Shown: piece after piece, positions 23,388 through 34,798 of the stretch
How the letters are laid out: each line of letters begins with the position of its first letter
Numbering within the stretch: position 1 is the stretch's first letter
NCBI RefSeq assembly: GCF_030272615.1
Contig: NC_081409.1
Location: 620,024,255-620,088,254 of the forward strand
Direction of reading: 5' to 3'
From: Cryptomeria japonica
Lineage: Eukaryota > Streptophyta > Pinopsida > Cupressales > Cupressaceae
Length of the DNA stretch: 64,000 nt
The notes under the pieces: model-generated
What the model saw: only the letters and a program-made list of their open reading frames with translations
What the model was told of the DNA's origin: nothing
The model's database searches: none
Position numbers and translations under genes: made by a program

Positions 23388-26236
23388 TCAATCAAGTGAG
23401 CCTTCAGGATCGGCTCTAACCCATATTGTGTCAAGTATTGCCTCGTGGTCAGATTCACAAACTTTCCATAAAATCTTGTTATGAGCTCTACCACGATACT
23501 TCATCAAATGAATATTTATTGCAACAACAAGGTTAGAGAAATGAAGAATATGTCTATGTGTTTCAAAGTCCTCGAACAACCAAACATCAGAATTCTTGAT
23601 AGGGTGTCTCCTAAGCCATGTTCCTGTCATGACAACAGACCCTATTGGGTACTCAATACCCTCTCTATAAATGATTGTGGTTGTCAATTTTCTTTTAGGC
23701 TCAACACAATGACATAAATAGTAATATGTTCCTTCTTCATTGTTCTCTTTCGTAACAACTGCATACACATGACCTACATTTTATAAAGTGATAATTAATA
23801 CCAAAAATAAAGTGTGATGTACAACAAAATAAACCAAAAAGAATACTTGCAAAAAATTTAACTCAAAAAATCACCCGAATCCACTAGGTTGGATACATGG
23901 TCAACATCCACTAATGTCTCCATTTGGCTCAATTGTAGTGCTTTGGGAATTTGATATATATCAATAGGAACCAATGGTCTACAAGACCATTTGTCAACCC
24001 ACTCTTGTGATTCACATTCTTCCCATAAACAATACATGCATGAAGAGAAAAAACATACCTGTCTCATATAAATTACTAGTGAACTTGCATTTGAACTCAT
24101 AAATGAGTGCATGTCACTTGATCTTGTAACTGTGCAACAATATAGATAGTTTTCAATGTTAGATTCAGTGATCAACCAAAAATATCTACAAACCATTGGC
24201 GTACCTGGATTACCTGGACCCATCGTAGAGTTACACCATCGCACAATTATTTCTACATCTATCAACTCAGCACCACCTTCGTACTTTAATTCTTCTTTAG
24301 CTAGGGCTCTTTTTACACATGCTCCTACACCATCGCGCTCTCCCTTACCATGTCCAACATCATTGAAATTATAAAAATGTTTTACACTGCATTTCATATG
24401 CATCCTTGTCAACCAATAAAACATCCTTGCATTCTTGAATTGTGCAGTGCAATTATCTGACCATATTAAGTGTCGGTTGTATTGTATGTTTATTTCCTTT
24501 AAATTATCATAGAAAAATTTAAATCATCCTTGTCTAAACTCTGATGAATGAGTAGGATCATCACTTATGTAGAAGTGATACTCTCTTACAACCTTTCTAT
24601 CCTCCTCTATGCTATCATCTACATGCATGAATGTTATGTGTACAAAAATAGAAACTTGTGTAGAATGATAATACATAGATTTCACTTTATTTTGAGGTTG
24701 TAGTGTATGATTTTCAGCAAAATCAACAATAGTGACAATGGTTCTAAGAGGAAATGTGTCCTTACATAACTTGAATTTCTCATCTAACCATCAAGCTCTA
24801 TGTGTATGCATTATGTACTCATAAACTAGTTTCTCTTGAAACATTTTCATAAATTCAGCTACACATATCATTTTTCACTAACTCACATCTCTTCAAATAT
24901 TTTCCATCTTTAACTCCAAATGTGATTGTCTTGTATTTTCCAAAAGAAACTAGTTTCCTACCAATTTCATGTGTGCTCTCCAAATGTACACACCTTGGTA
25001 AAAGTTTCAAACCACCACATATAGCACAAGAACCTTCCAAACAAGGCATCTTATAATAAATGCAACCATCATGTCTATTACATAGCACACTTGAAATAAA
25101 TTATCTTACCGACTTAGGAGGTGCTTGTATATTGCGTTCCTTCAAAACATCATTAGTGTGCAAAGTAGAACAAATATGATGAAATTTTTATAGTGCATGG
25201 AAAATTCAATATGCATCCTACAACAACATGTGGTGCGTACATGATTAATCTTAATATAAAAAGGTTTTTCCATTTCAAAAAATCTTTGAGAAATTCTTAT
25301 TTGAGGAAACTTTTCAAGGAATCTTTCATAAAATTTTGTTTGAGTCATATCCAAATAGTGTTTGGCATGTGGCTCATGATTTGTAGACCTGATTCACCTT
25401 CTAACAACATCTCTTTGGTTGGGAAAAACTCTTGTGTTTTCATGCCAAAAAATTTCAATTAATGTTCTTAGTACATCAACAACAACCTTGTCTTTATGTG
25501 GCAGTCTACCTGAGAATGCCCAAAGAGAATTATTGTTAGGTTCCTCTATTTTTTCCCGCCTCTGTAATGCTTTACTTAATGTTGTTCTACTAATGTTTAA
25601 TGACTTACTTGTTTTGCTTATCAAACGATCTTTTTTTACTTTCTTTCTCATTATGGTTGACGTAATGACATGTCGAGTAACATTAGAATCTTTAGTACGT
25701 GATTTTGAACCAATAGCTTGATATGCATCAAATAGATTTCCCACAATAGTTCTTTAAATGTTACTTCCGGATGATCTTAGGCCTACAATTTTCATTGTCT
25801 CTCTAAATTTAAATTTTTAATCATTTGAACAATTATTTGCGGTTTGATTTAAGTTTTTAAAATAGTTTTACCATATCCTTTTAACTATTCTCCTACAAGT
25901 TCGTTCGTTCATTTTATCAGGCATTGGCTTCAATATATTCTCATCAATGTCAATTAGATACTTTGGTTTCCTACGAATGATTCTAGGAGGTGTTAACATC
26001 GGTGGATTACGTGCATTGTGTACATTCAATTCATCAAATAGAGAAGGTGTATGTTCATCATTTAATTGATTATTCAATGTGGTATCTTCTTCAATTGCAT
26101 TAGGTTCATATGGTAAATCAAATGTATCTTCTTCAATTGCATTAGGTGCATTATGTTTGTTTGGTAAATCAAATTGAGATGTTGAGGATGGCATACCTTC
26201 TTGTCCCATTGTTCTTATGTCACGTAATTTCTCCAT
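23388..26236 (-). pseudogene. Decayed DDE-type transposase
   Basis: Most of the protein lies in one minus-strand frame. In order: an acidic N-terminus; a helix-turn-helix-like block (SKTSKSLNISRTTLSKALQR, about 25600); RISQRFFEMEKPFYIKINHV, then a cysteine cluster TTCCCRMH (about 25210); a Cys block CLEGSCAICGG in another frame (about 25040); TIVTIVDFAEN with the first candidate catalytic Asp (codon 24722-24724); WSDNCTAQFKN with the second (24455-24457); and GHGKGERDGVG (24323-24355), followed by KRALAKEE, a possible Glu site. A C-terminal domain of about 126 codons (23768-23388) probably follows an intron. At least six in-frame stops and two frame changes show it is dead. I recall this motif series from animal transposase-like proteins but cannot name the superfamily. 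Confidence 0.65.
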
Positions 26237-26604
26237 GCGATGCCTTTGTCTTTCCTTTTCAGCCTCTCATTGTTCCATCATTCCTCACTTGTTTTTTCCC
26301 ATGGTTGATATCTCCTAAATAGAATCATATTACATATATATGTAAACAAAAGTTCATAAACAATCAAATAACCATAAATATGCCTCTTATCATTATTTTT
26401 TTGAATCAAAACTATTAAACAATCACAATAATATTGACAAAACTAATAAGAACAATAATTCAATCATTTGAAATCATGCAACAACAAAAAAAATCACTTA
26501 CTTCTATGTATAAAATAGTGATAGAAGTGCAGACATAGTTGCAGTGGGGCCTTCAATGACCTCAAAAACTTCTTTTGAGGTCGTTGAGGCTCTTGGGCAA
26601 CTAA

Positions 26605-26804
26605 AACTATGTCTATGTATCACGTATGCAATCTATTAATAACCGTGTACACATTGTTAGTCCCTAAAATGTTTGCAATCCCAACGGTATTTTATTTGTA
26701 CCCTGTATGCACTTAGAACTCATAAATACCATGTACGCGCTCCTAGGCCTTAAAAATGTTATGGCAAGGAAGCGAACTAATAGGCTTAGTACCCCATATG
26801 TGCT
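26605..26804. repeat. Right subterminal repeats
   Basis: Motifs ACCGTGTACACATT (26642), ACCCTGTATGCACT (26700), ACCATGTACGCGCT (26728) and ACCCCATATGTGCT (26791) share the ACC-x-x-GTAYGC core with the left cluster. They lie upstream of the transposase start, as expected for the transposase end of a transposon. Confidence 0.65.
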
Positions 26805-26824
26805 ATTTGTAGTAAGGAAAATAT

Positions 26825-27705
26825 GAAGGAAAAGGGAGGGAGGGAGAGGGGTAGGGAGAGGGAGGGAGAGAGAGAGAGAGAGAGAGTGGGGGAGAGGGAG
26901 AGAAAGAGAGGGGGAGAGAGAGAGAGAGAGAGGTGGGGGGGAGAGGGAGAGGGGGAGAGATAAAGAGTGGGGAGGGAGAGAAGAAGAGAGAGAGGGATGG
27001 GATATGGAGGAAGGGAGAAGTGGAGAGAGGGAAAGAGAGGTAGCGGGAGGAAGAGAGGGAGAGGAAGAGAGAGGGAGGGAGGGAGAAAGGGAAAGAGAGG
27101 GAGAGAGATGGTGAGAGAGAGAGAGGGAGAGAGAGGGGGGGAGAGAGGGAGAGAGGGAGAGAGAGAGATTGCAATTAAATTATATCCTATCAAATCAATC
27201 TTACTACTTAAGCTAATAAGATAGTTAAATGCAATGAAATTAATTTCATTGGTATGGCTATAAATTTATACCCAGACCATGAGTTTGGAAACCACTTCGT
27301 ATTCTAAGAATTACATGGGAGAAAATTAGGAAGAAAAAATGTGCATTAGCAAATATTTCCCAAATCCCACCACAGGAGGAGTGTGATGGAGGGATGATGC
27401 ACAATGGGTTTTGTACACTGAGTCAAATGCTAAGTCTATCAAGGAAAGCATAGACTCTCGAGCTCAAACTAGGGACCTTGGGATTATCAGGTCTATTGTT
27501 CATCCAAATGGTGACCACTACATGGAAGACCTAATTACAATACAGTAATATAAAGTAAGGGAGATAAAGGGGGTATGGGGAGAGAAAGAGTGGTGAGGGA
27601 GAGAAGAAGAGAGAGAGGGATGGGGTATGGAGGAAGCGAGAAGGGGAGAGAGGGAGAGGGAGAGGATGAGAGAGAGAGAGAGAAGGGGGGAGAGGGAGAG
27701 AAAGA

Positions 27706-27744
<39 letters not shown>

Positions 27745-28812
27745 TGTGTATCCTGTCAAATCAATCTTAGAGAGAGAGAGAGAAAGTGTATCCTATCAAA
27801 TCAATCTTACTGCATATGCTAATAAGATAGTTAAATGCAATGGAATTTATTTCCTTGGTATGGCTATAAATTGCTACCCAGACCATGAGTTTGAAAACCA
27901 CTTTGTATTCTAAGAATTGCAGGGGAGCAAATTAGGAAGAAAAAATGTGCATTACCAAATATTGTCCAAAGCCCACCACAAGAGGAGTGTAGTGGAGGGA
28001 TGATGCACAATGGGTTTTTTACACTGAGTCAAATGCTAAGTCTATCAAGGAAAACATAGCCTCTTGAGCTCAAATTGTGGACCTTGGGATTATTAGGTTT
28101 ACTATTCATTGAAATGGTGACCACTACATGGCAAACAAAACTGCAATACAATAATATAAAGTAAGGGAGATAAAGGGGGTAGGGAGAGAGAAAAAGTGGG
28201 GAGGGAGAGAAGAAGAGAGAGAGCGATGGGGTATGGAGGAAGGGAGAAGGGGAGAGAGGGAGAGAGGGAGAGAGATGTAGAGGGAGGGAGAGAGAGAGAG
28301 AGAGGGGGGGAGAGAGAGATAGAGAGAGAGAGAAATCAATTAAATTGTATCCTATCAAATCAATATTACTATATAAGCTAATAAGATAGTTAAATGTAAT
28401 GGAATTTATTTGCTTAGTATGGCTATAAATTTCTACCCAGGCCATGAGTTTGGAAACCACTTTGTGTTCTAAGAATTGCAATGGAGCAAATTAGGAAGAA
28501 AAAATGTGCACTACCAAAGATTATTGAAATCCCACCATAGGAGGAGTGTGGTGGAGGGATGATGCACAATGGGTTTTGTACACTAAGTCAAATGCTAATT
28601 CTATCAAGGAAAGCATAGCCTCTCGAGCTCAAACTGTGGACCTTGGGATTATTAGGTCTAGAGAGAGAAAGTGTGGGGAGGGAGAGAAGAAGAGAGAGAG
28701 GGATGGGGTATGGAGGAAGGGAGAAGGGGAGAGAGGGAGAGAGAGGTAGAGGGAGAGAGAGAGAGAGAGAGAGAGACCCTGTATGCGCTTGAGAGGGGGA
28801 GAGAGGGAGATA
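26825..28812. repeat. Tandem array of GA-rich tracts and ~400 bp body
   Basis: GA/GGA tracts (26825-27171, 27578-27785, 28184-28330, 28661-28812) alternate with a conserved body (27172-27577, 27786-28183, 28331-28660) that contains TATCCTATCAAATCAATCTT and GGATGATGCACAATGGGTTT. The unit length is about 610 then 545 bp. Long open frames here are low-complexity Ser/Pro/Leu or Arg/Glu strings and are not genes. Confidence 0.9.
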
Positions 28813-28960
28813 ATACACGTGTGTATATATATACTTAATATATTATATATTATATATTATATAAAATATATTATATATTATATAAAATATATTATATACA
28901 TATATATATTATATATTATATGTATATACACATTATATATACAATATCATATTATACACA
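28813..28960. repeat. TA-rich low-complexity tract
   Basis: TATATTATATAAAATA-type units. The sequence is low complexity. Confidence 0.9.
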
Positions 28961-28969
28961 CTCCCAAAT

Positions 28970-29090
28970 TTTAAACAAAAGTAGTGTGTATGCGTTGTTT
29001 TAGCTTTATTACCACGTATGTGTTGTTTATATTAAAGACAGTGGGTACACTCTTCTTATACCATAGGTACCCTATACACACTTTTGACTA
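28970..29090. repeat. Outer right subterminal repeats
   Basis: ACCACGTATGTGTT at 29011 and looser copies at about 28985 and 29062 repeat the motif of the left end. A further copy at 28776 sits inside the GA array. The GA array therefore lies within the subterminal zone. Confidence 0.55.
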
Positions 29091-29099
29091 TTTAGGCTT

Positions 29100-29929
29100 G
29101 GAAATAGGCCTGGATGACAAAGCTACGGGTTGGAAGTTTGATTTCCCTCCTTTTTGATGTGTTTTATTTTATCGACTTTGTTTTGTCGACTTTGTCATCA
29201 TCAAGTTTACACTTCATCAAGTGGGTATTTCTAAAATTGCCACCATATTTTCACCCATCTTCTGAGCTTTCTAACCATATAATTTTTTTAAAATTTTAAC
29301 AACAATAACATATTATTATTGAATTTATTTTACCATTGTCTCCATAGTTCTCACAGACATACGTGTACCATTTTTTTAATAACTTTTGATCTACTTATCC
29401 AAATCTAAATAACCTTATATATTATTGTAGCGCACTTGATTCTTTACAAAAAAAAATTTAAAAATTGTATTTTCAATTTTTTTAGTGCAAGTTATGCTTC
29501 GCGCACAAATAGGTGCCTAATTTTCAGGATGTGCTCGATTGGAAAACTCATAAAAAATAATGCTCAACAAAAAAATACACAACTTCTAGTGCTCACTCTT
29601 AACTATCTTTCTGCCAAAGGATTTGTCAAAATACTAAATCTAACTATGACTTTTTTGATGCACATGTCAGACACTATGTTATGTTTTTTAGAAAAAATCA
29701 GGGTCTATTTTTCATGCGCAAAAGATTTGACCCCTTTAATCTTACCCATTTTTGAAAAATTTTAGTAGTTTGGAAACTAAATTCAAAGTACTACGATCTT
29801 TGTTCTTCATATCTTGAGTGGATGACTTTCAAATTTTGCCTCCAAGTTGAAGTTCGCCTGCTTTCAGAAAAAAAGTGTCCACTTATACCCCCTTTTTGAC
29901 CACCATCTTTGTGCACTTACCCTAGAAAA
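29100..29929. other. Unassigned AT-rich stretch before Copia protease
   Basis: No gene or repeat was recognised. It includes either the true right end of the DNA transposon or the Copia gag-protease linker. The open frame at 29436-29765 resembles nothing I know. Confidence 0.4.
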
Positions 29930-31023
29930 GGATGTTCCTAAGTTTGATATTTCTAAGACTTTTGCTAATGCATTTCATGATAGAAGAGATAAGAATGAGT
30001 GGTGTATTGATAGTGGATGTTCAAATCATGTGACTAGTGGTAAGAGTAAGTTCATAAAACTTGAAAAGTATGATGGAGGTTTTGTTAGGTTTGAAGATGA
30101 TCACACAACACAAATTTTTGGGATTGGTTCAATTACTTTTGATGGAAAACATAACATTGGCAATGTTTACTTTGTGAAAGGTTTGCATCATAATCTTTTG
30201 AGTGGTGGACAGATGTGCAAAAATGGATACAATGTTGTTTTTTAGGACAATGGATGTGAAATCCGGATAGAGTCCGAAACGATTATTGCATCTGAAAGAA
30301 GGACAAATGAAAATATGTATCAGTTGGAAGGAGATACAAGACACTATTTAATAGCTAAACTTGATGACAACTGGTTATGGCACAAGAGGATGTGTCATAT
30401 CAACTTTGACAACCTGGTTCAGATTAGTTCAAGGAGTGCAGTGAGAGATTTACCGAGATTGACTAAACCAAAGAACAATATCTGCAAGGAATGTCAAGTA
30501 GGAAAACAAATGAGGAGCACATTTAGAGGAAAATAATACTTGTCCACTAGATTACTAGATTTATTTCACACAGATCTTTGTGGTCCGACCCAAACAAGGA
30601 GCCTAGAAGGTGAGAGGTATTTCTTGTTGCTAATTGATGATTATTCTAGGATGACTTGGGTTGCATTTCTAAGAGAGAATTTTGAGGCATTAGAGAAGTT
30701 CAAGATATTCAAGGCAAAAGTTGATAATATGGTTAATAGTAAAATAAAGTGTTTAAGATTAGACAAAGGTGGAGAATTCATTTCTGATGAGTTCAACAAA
30801 TTCTTTGAGAAACATGGCATTAGAAGATAGATATTTGTTTCCCTAACACTATAACAAAATGGTGTAGTGGAAAGGATGAACCAAACAAGACAACATGCGG
30901 TGAAGACTATGATAAAAGGAGCATAGTTACCGGAAGTCTACTGGAGAGAAGTAGTTCATACAGTAACATACACTCTTAATAGAATTTTGTACTGGTAGAA
31001 ATATGAGAAAACATCCTATCAAC
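29930..31023 (+). pseudogene. pol: Copia protease and integrase (5' part)
   Basis: The protease active site is EWCIDSGCSNHVTSG (Asp codon 30009-30011), followed by FVKGLHHNLLSGGQMC. The pre-integrase and zinc block follow: LWHKRMCHINFDNL and CKECQVGKQMRS (HHCC). The integrase core shows LFHTDLCGP, LLIDDYSRMTWVAF, KCLRLDKGGEF and VVERMNQT, covering the D, D and E positions. Stops at 30243, 30534 and 30828 and later interrupt one continuous frame. It ends at KTSYQ, where the Athila-like LTR begins; the frame resumes with ELWYGRTPTVKCFKVFGSK at 42113. Confidence 0.93.
31019..31023. repeat. Target-site duplication of Athila-like element, left copy
   Basis: TCAAC here corresponds to TGAGC at 42112-42116, with two substitutions. 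Using the right copy, the Copia frame reads ...TSYELWYG across the insertion, as expected for this integrase. Confidence 0.6.
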
Positions 31024-32281
31024 TGATAAGTCGATGCTTTGACATGTTTTTTATCATGACTCTTAGGTTTTTTGGTATCTTTTGGGTTGCATTGTGATAT
31101 TAAATTATTATGAATTGACTATATGCAATCCATATTTTAAAACTGAACTTAAGAAATCATGTTTGAACTTTGTCGGTTAATTCCTGCAGCCATGCCAATT
31201 TATTCTTGCAGCCAAATGATTTGTCCCTGTGATATGTGGATTATTTAGGATAATGTCATATGTGAGTTAATGAATGTATTAATTGAGTAAGATACATATG
31301 CATGTCCTTGTATCTTGTTTTTGTTTTAGTGCAGATAATAATTGATGTTGCGGTGGATGATTTTCTTTCGCGCCTAAGGACTGGAGAATCACGTTCAGAT
31401 AACTGGAGGTCAAACTGAAGGGGATTCGAGCAAGTGCAATGTATGGCATAATTAGAGCAGCTATAATTCACCATGGGAGTTTAACTCTAGTGCATATTGA
31501 ATTCACAAAATATCACTTTGGTGTGCAAAGGCTGTGGTTCGGTTTCAGATCCACGGTTCTTGCAGCCAAGTTTTCAGTTTTCTCCTTCATCTGACAACTA
31601 TCTGCCTCTTCTTCTGGGCGTAACTTGAGTTGTCCATTGTAGTTGATATTTTATTTATAATAAGCTCTTCCTTCTTTCTTAGAGTTAGACAAGATGGAAA
31701 GGAATTGAAAAGAGTTTTGACAAGCATTCTGAACTTTCTCTTTTAGAATATGTAATCATTTTCAGGAAGAAATGAATAAGAATATGTTGTTCTGATATGT
31801 TAATAGTACTTTGTTGAGAGTTTGCTATCACTCATCCAAGGGGGCCCACTTGGTGAGTGATCCTATGTTTATGATCATTGAAGTTAGTTTTTACTTAGTT
31901 GCAGTAGAAGTTCATGACTGGATTGTTCCTACAGCCACTAAAAATAGATCTGTTGACTGTTCCTGCAGCCAAGACAGAAATTTCTGTTATTTTCATTAGA
32001 TCATTTCAGCAGTGTTTTGTGAAGCTTTCATGTAGCCTTTTATGATTTCCATTCCTGCCTTTCCTTTCTGCATAATGTTAGTTACTGTAGTAATGCAGAA
32101 TAATCATTTAAGGAGCTTAGTGCATATATATTGCAGACCCATTTCAAGTTTTATGTTCCTGGATTGATAACTAAATGAACACCAGCCATGAAAATAGTAA
32201 ACTCTCCCATATGAATGTCCAAACTTCGGATTGAGATTTCAAGTAGAGGTATTATTATTATCATTATAGTTGGGGTAGACA
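31024..32281 (+). repeat. Athila-like 5' LTR
   Basis: It is 1258 bp and matches 40846-42111 throughout. It contains five copies of a TTCYTRCAGCCA motif (31181, 31203, 31557, 31926, 31960). A possible TATA-like box is TTATAATAAG near 31656. Confidence 0.95.
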
Positions 32282-32285
32282 TTTT

Positions 32286-32302
32286 TGGCACCGTTGTCGA
32301 GG
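32286..32302 (+). promoter_or_regulatory. Primer-binding site, tRNA-Asp type
   Basis: TGGCACCGTTGTCGAGG lies 4 nt after the LTR. It differs at three positions, all C-to-T or G-to-A, from the complement of the plant tRNA-Asp 3' end as I recall it. Confidence 0.75.
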
Positions 32303-32374
32303 ATGGTGTCAAGCTAAGAACCTTTTATGATTATTTTAGTTTCTAGTTAATTGTTTGAAATTTCATGAGTCTGC

Positions 32375-34108
32375 ATGCATAATAGAAGAAGAGATGCCAA
32401 AGGTAGATTTCTGCCCACTCATACTACTCGTACAGAAGATAATTTTCCAGATATAAACCCTTTTGTTGAACTGTATCAAGTCCCATAGAATTTGAATCAC
32501 CCTGAGTCTGAATTTCCAAAAGGTAGTCTTCAATTCCTTTTTGGTCCACAAGAAGAAGAATTTCCTATAGTAACAACCCCCACAAGTCCAATGCAAGGGA
32601 ACCCACCTCCTATTGGGAATAATCCACCACCACCACCTGGTCCAACATTTGAGTTTCCCATCTCTAACCAACATGATAATGCTACCCTCAAGAACATTCC
32701 AGCATCTTCACTTCCTAAATTTTATGGGTTGGTGATAGAGGATCCGGATACATTTCTATTTAAGTTTGATGTTCTCTGTAGGAGATTTGACTATACTACA
32801 GATGCCCATAGACTCAAAAATTTTCCAACCACTTTGAAGGAGTCATCCTTGAGATGGTTTATGAGCTTGGGTAGTAGCACAATCAACACATGGGATGAGA
32901 TGAACCGGTTGTTTCTTGCAAAATACAAAGATTATTGTAGAGGCACTGATCGTCATGGGGATGATATCTTTAGAATGACTCAAACTGAAGATGAGAGCCT
33001 TGAGGATTATTTGGAAAGGTTTTTGTTTAGTGTCAAGAAGTCCAAGCATAGTACTCTGAATGAAGATTCCCTCAAATTGATATTCTTGAGGGGTATCAGT
33101 GATGAATGCATCGATTCCTTAGATCTCATGGCAGAAGGTGACATTACACAATCTACTCAGACTGAAATAGGACAAATTTGCAAGAAGTATTCCAAATCTA
33201 CTTCTAAGAAGAATAGGAGATTTAAGCCAGGGGCACCATCATCAGCATCTAGAACTGGAGTTTCTAGATTGGAACTTAGCCATCTATTAAAAGATTTCAA
33301 GGAGGACATTATAAACAATATGGCTACTCAATTGGATACATTAGTAGCTAAGAAGAAGCATGAGGAAGCTGATGCATTTCTTGCAGAATTTTGTCCTCGT
33401 TGTAAGTAGTGGAAGAAAGATTGCAGATGTAAGATGGTTGCAAATGTTGAAGTACCTAATTTCAAACCAATTCAAGGTGAGGATGAACAAGTCTTCTATG
33501 TTTCTCAAAGAAGACCAAATTTTCAAAGACAAGGTATGCCACCTGATCCACTTTCCTTTTCTGGTTATAGTGGTAATTCTTATGCACCAAATAACCAATG
33601 GCAACCACAGTATTCTCAAAATTTTGGTAACTATCCACATTGGTATGGATCACAAGGCCAAGGACAGCAATTTTCTAATCAAATACCCCAGTGGCAGCAG
33701 CCACAGGGAAACTGGTATCCACCTCAAGGTTCAGGGAACTAGTTTCAAGGGAATTGGCAACCTACCTCTCAATGGAGGGGAAACCCATCATGGTCATCCC
33801 AATCCTCTGGATATCAACCCCCTATTTAGCAGCCACAACCTCTTGCTTTAATGCCTCCTCCTATAGCTACAGCTGCACCTCCTAAGCCAATGCAACTGCC
33901 TACTCAACCGTTGCCTAATCCAAATATCAAATCTCAGCAACAACAACAAGCTTATTCAGTTGATGCTAATCAATACCCAGCCTATTCTTTATCACTAGAT
34001 GATATTCACCTTCGATCTGGGACAACTCTACCTAATCCCTCTCATCCAGTTATTACTGAGGTACAAGAAGAGCAACCAATCTCTGATCCTAAAGATGTAA
34101 TACCTTAG
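32375..34108 (+). pseudogene. gag: Athila-like Gag
   Basis: The frame opens with ATG at 32375 (HNRRRDAKGRFLP) and has an early in-frame TAG near 32488. The capsid region reads SLPKFYGLVIEDPDTFLFKF, ESSLRWFMSLGSSTINTWDE and EDESLEDYLERF, which is the conserved plant retrotransposon Gag pattern. After the stop at 33407 the same frame continues into a Gln/Pro/Tyr-rich nucleocapsid-like tail without a clear CCHC knuckle; only EFCPRCK*WKKDCRC remains of a possible Cys cluster. Further stops occur near 33742, 33828 and 34108. Confidence 0.88.
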
Positions 34109-34798
34109 AATCAAATATTACCACCATTTCCCCATAGACTGAAAGACAAAGAAGTTTCCACTAAACAATAGCAAAGCTTTGATATTCTTGATCAACTGAA
34201 GCACATTTGTGTTAAAATTCCATTGTTGCAAGCAATAAATGATGTTCCTATATATGGTAAGGTATTGAGAGAAGCATGCCTAAAGAATCCTGGAAGAAAG
34301 AAAAAGGATCCACAAATAGTTCATGTTATGGGTCAATTGGATGATATTATGTTAGGAAAAATTGCTATTCCAAAGTATTCTGATCTAGGTAGTCCTGTTG
34401 TGAGTAGAGTCATTAATGGCAGTCAAATAAAAAATGTTTTAGTTGATCTAGGGGCAGCCATTAATGTAATGACAAGGGAAGTAATGAAACATCTAGAGAT
34501 GGATAGTTTAAGGGCTATACCCATAGTTCTCCAACTTGCTGATGGCTCTGCAGTAAGACCTGATGGTATCATAGAAGATATAGTAGTTATTCTAGATTCC
34601 TGGGAATATCCTGCAGACTTTATGATTTTATCTCCAAAAGCAACATTGGGGGGATATCTAGCCATTTTGGGAAGACCATGGCTTGCCATAGCTGATGCAT
34701 ATATTGGGTGTAGATCAGGGGACATGACTATTTCAGATGGTAGTTCCACAAAAACATTAGCCTTGTATTCCCCAACACAACCTCAGCTTGAGCAGTAG
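34109..34798 (+). pseudogene. pol: Athila-like aspartic protease
   Basis: It is in the same frame as gag. The block VLREACLKNPGRKKKDP leads to the protease, whose active site reads NVLVDLGAAINVM, the D-L-G form usual in this lineage. LQLADGSAVRPDGIIEDI and LGGYLAILGRPWLAIADAYI give the later conserved LGRP region. The domain is uninterrupted, but it is bounded by stops at about 34166 and 34798. Confidence 0.9.

Larger units (their letters stand above)
17990..29100. mobile_element. Degenerate two-gene DNA transposon
   Basis: This block separates Copia gag from Copia protease. It has clusters of related 14 bp motifs near both ends (ACC-N8-GGT at 18078, 18107 and 18136; ACC(N)TGTAYGC-type at 26642, 26700, 26728, 26791, 28776 and 29011). 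A spliced gene runs inward from the left (18274-20884) and a transposase-like gene runs inward from the right (26236-23388). Convergent genes between subterminal repeats are typical of autonomous plant DNA transposons. I could not find clean terminal inverted repeats or a target-site duplication, so both outer limits are approximate; the right one may lie anywhere in 29090-29930. Confidence 0.65.

Noticed and set aside
26786-28481. Long Ser/Pro/Leu or Arg/Glu open frames on both strands
   Set aside because: They follow the GA tracts and are low complexity.
33360-33851. 163-codon frame overlapping Athila-like gag
   Set aside because: Out of frame with the conserved gag and protease translation.
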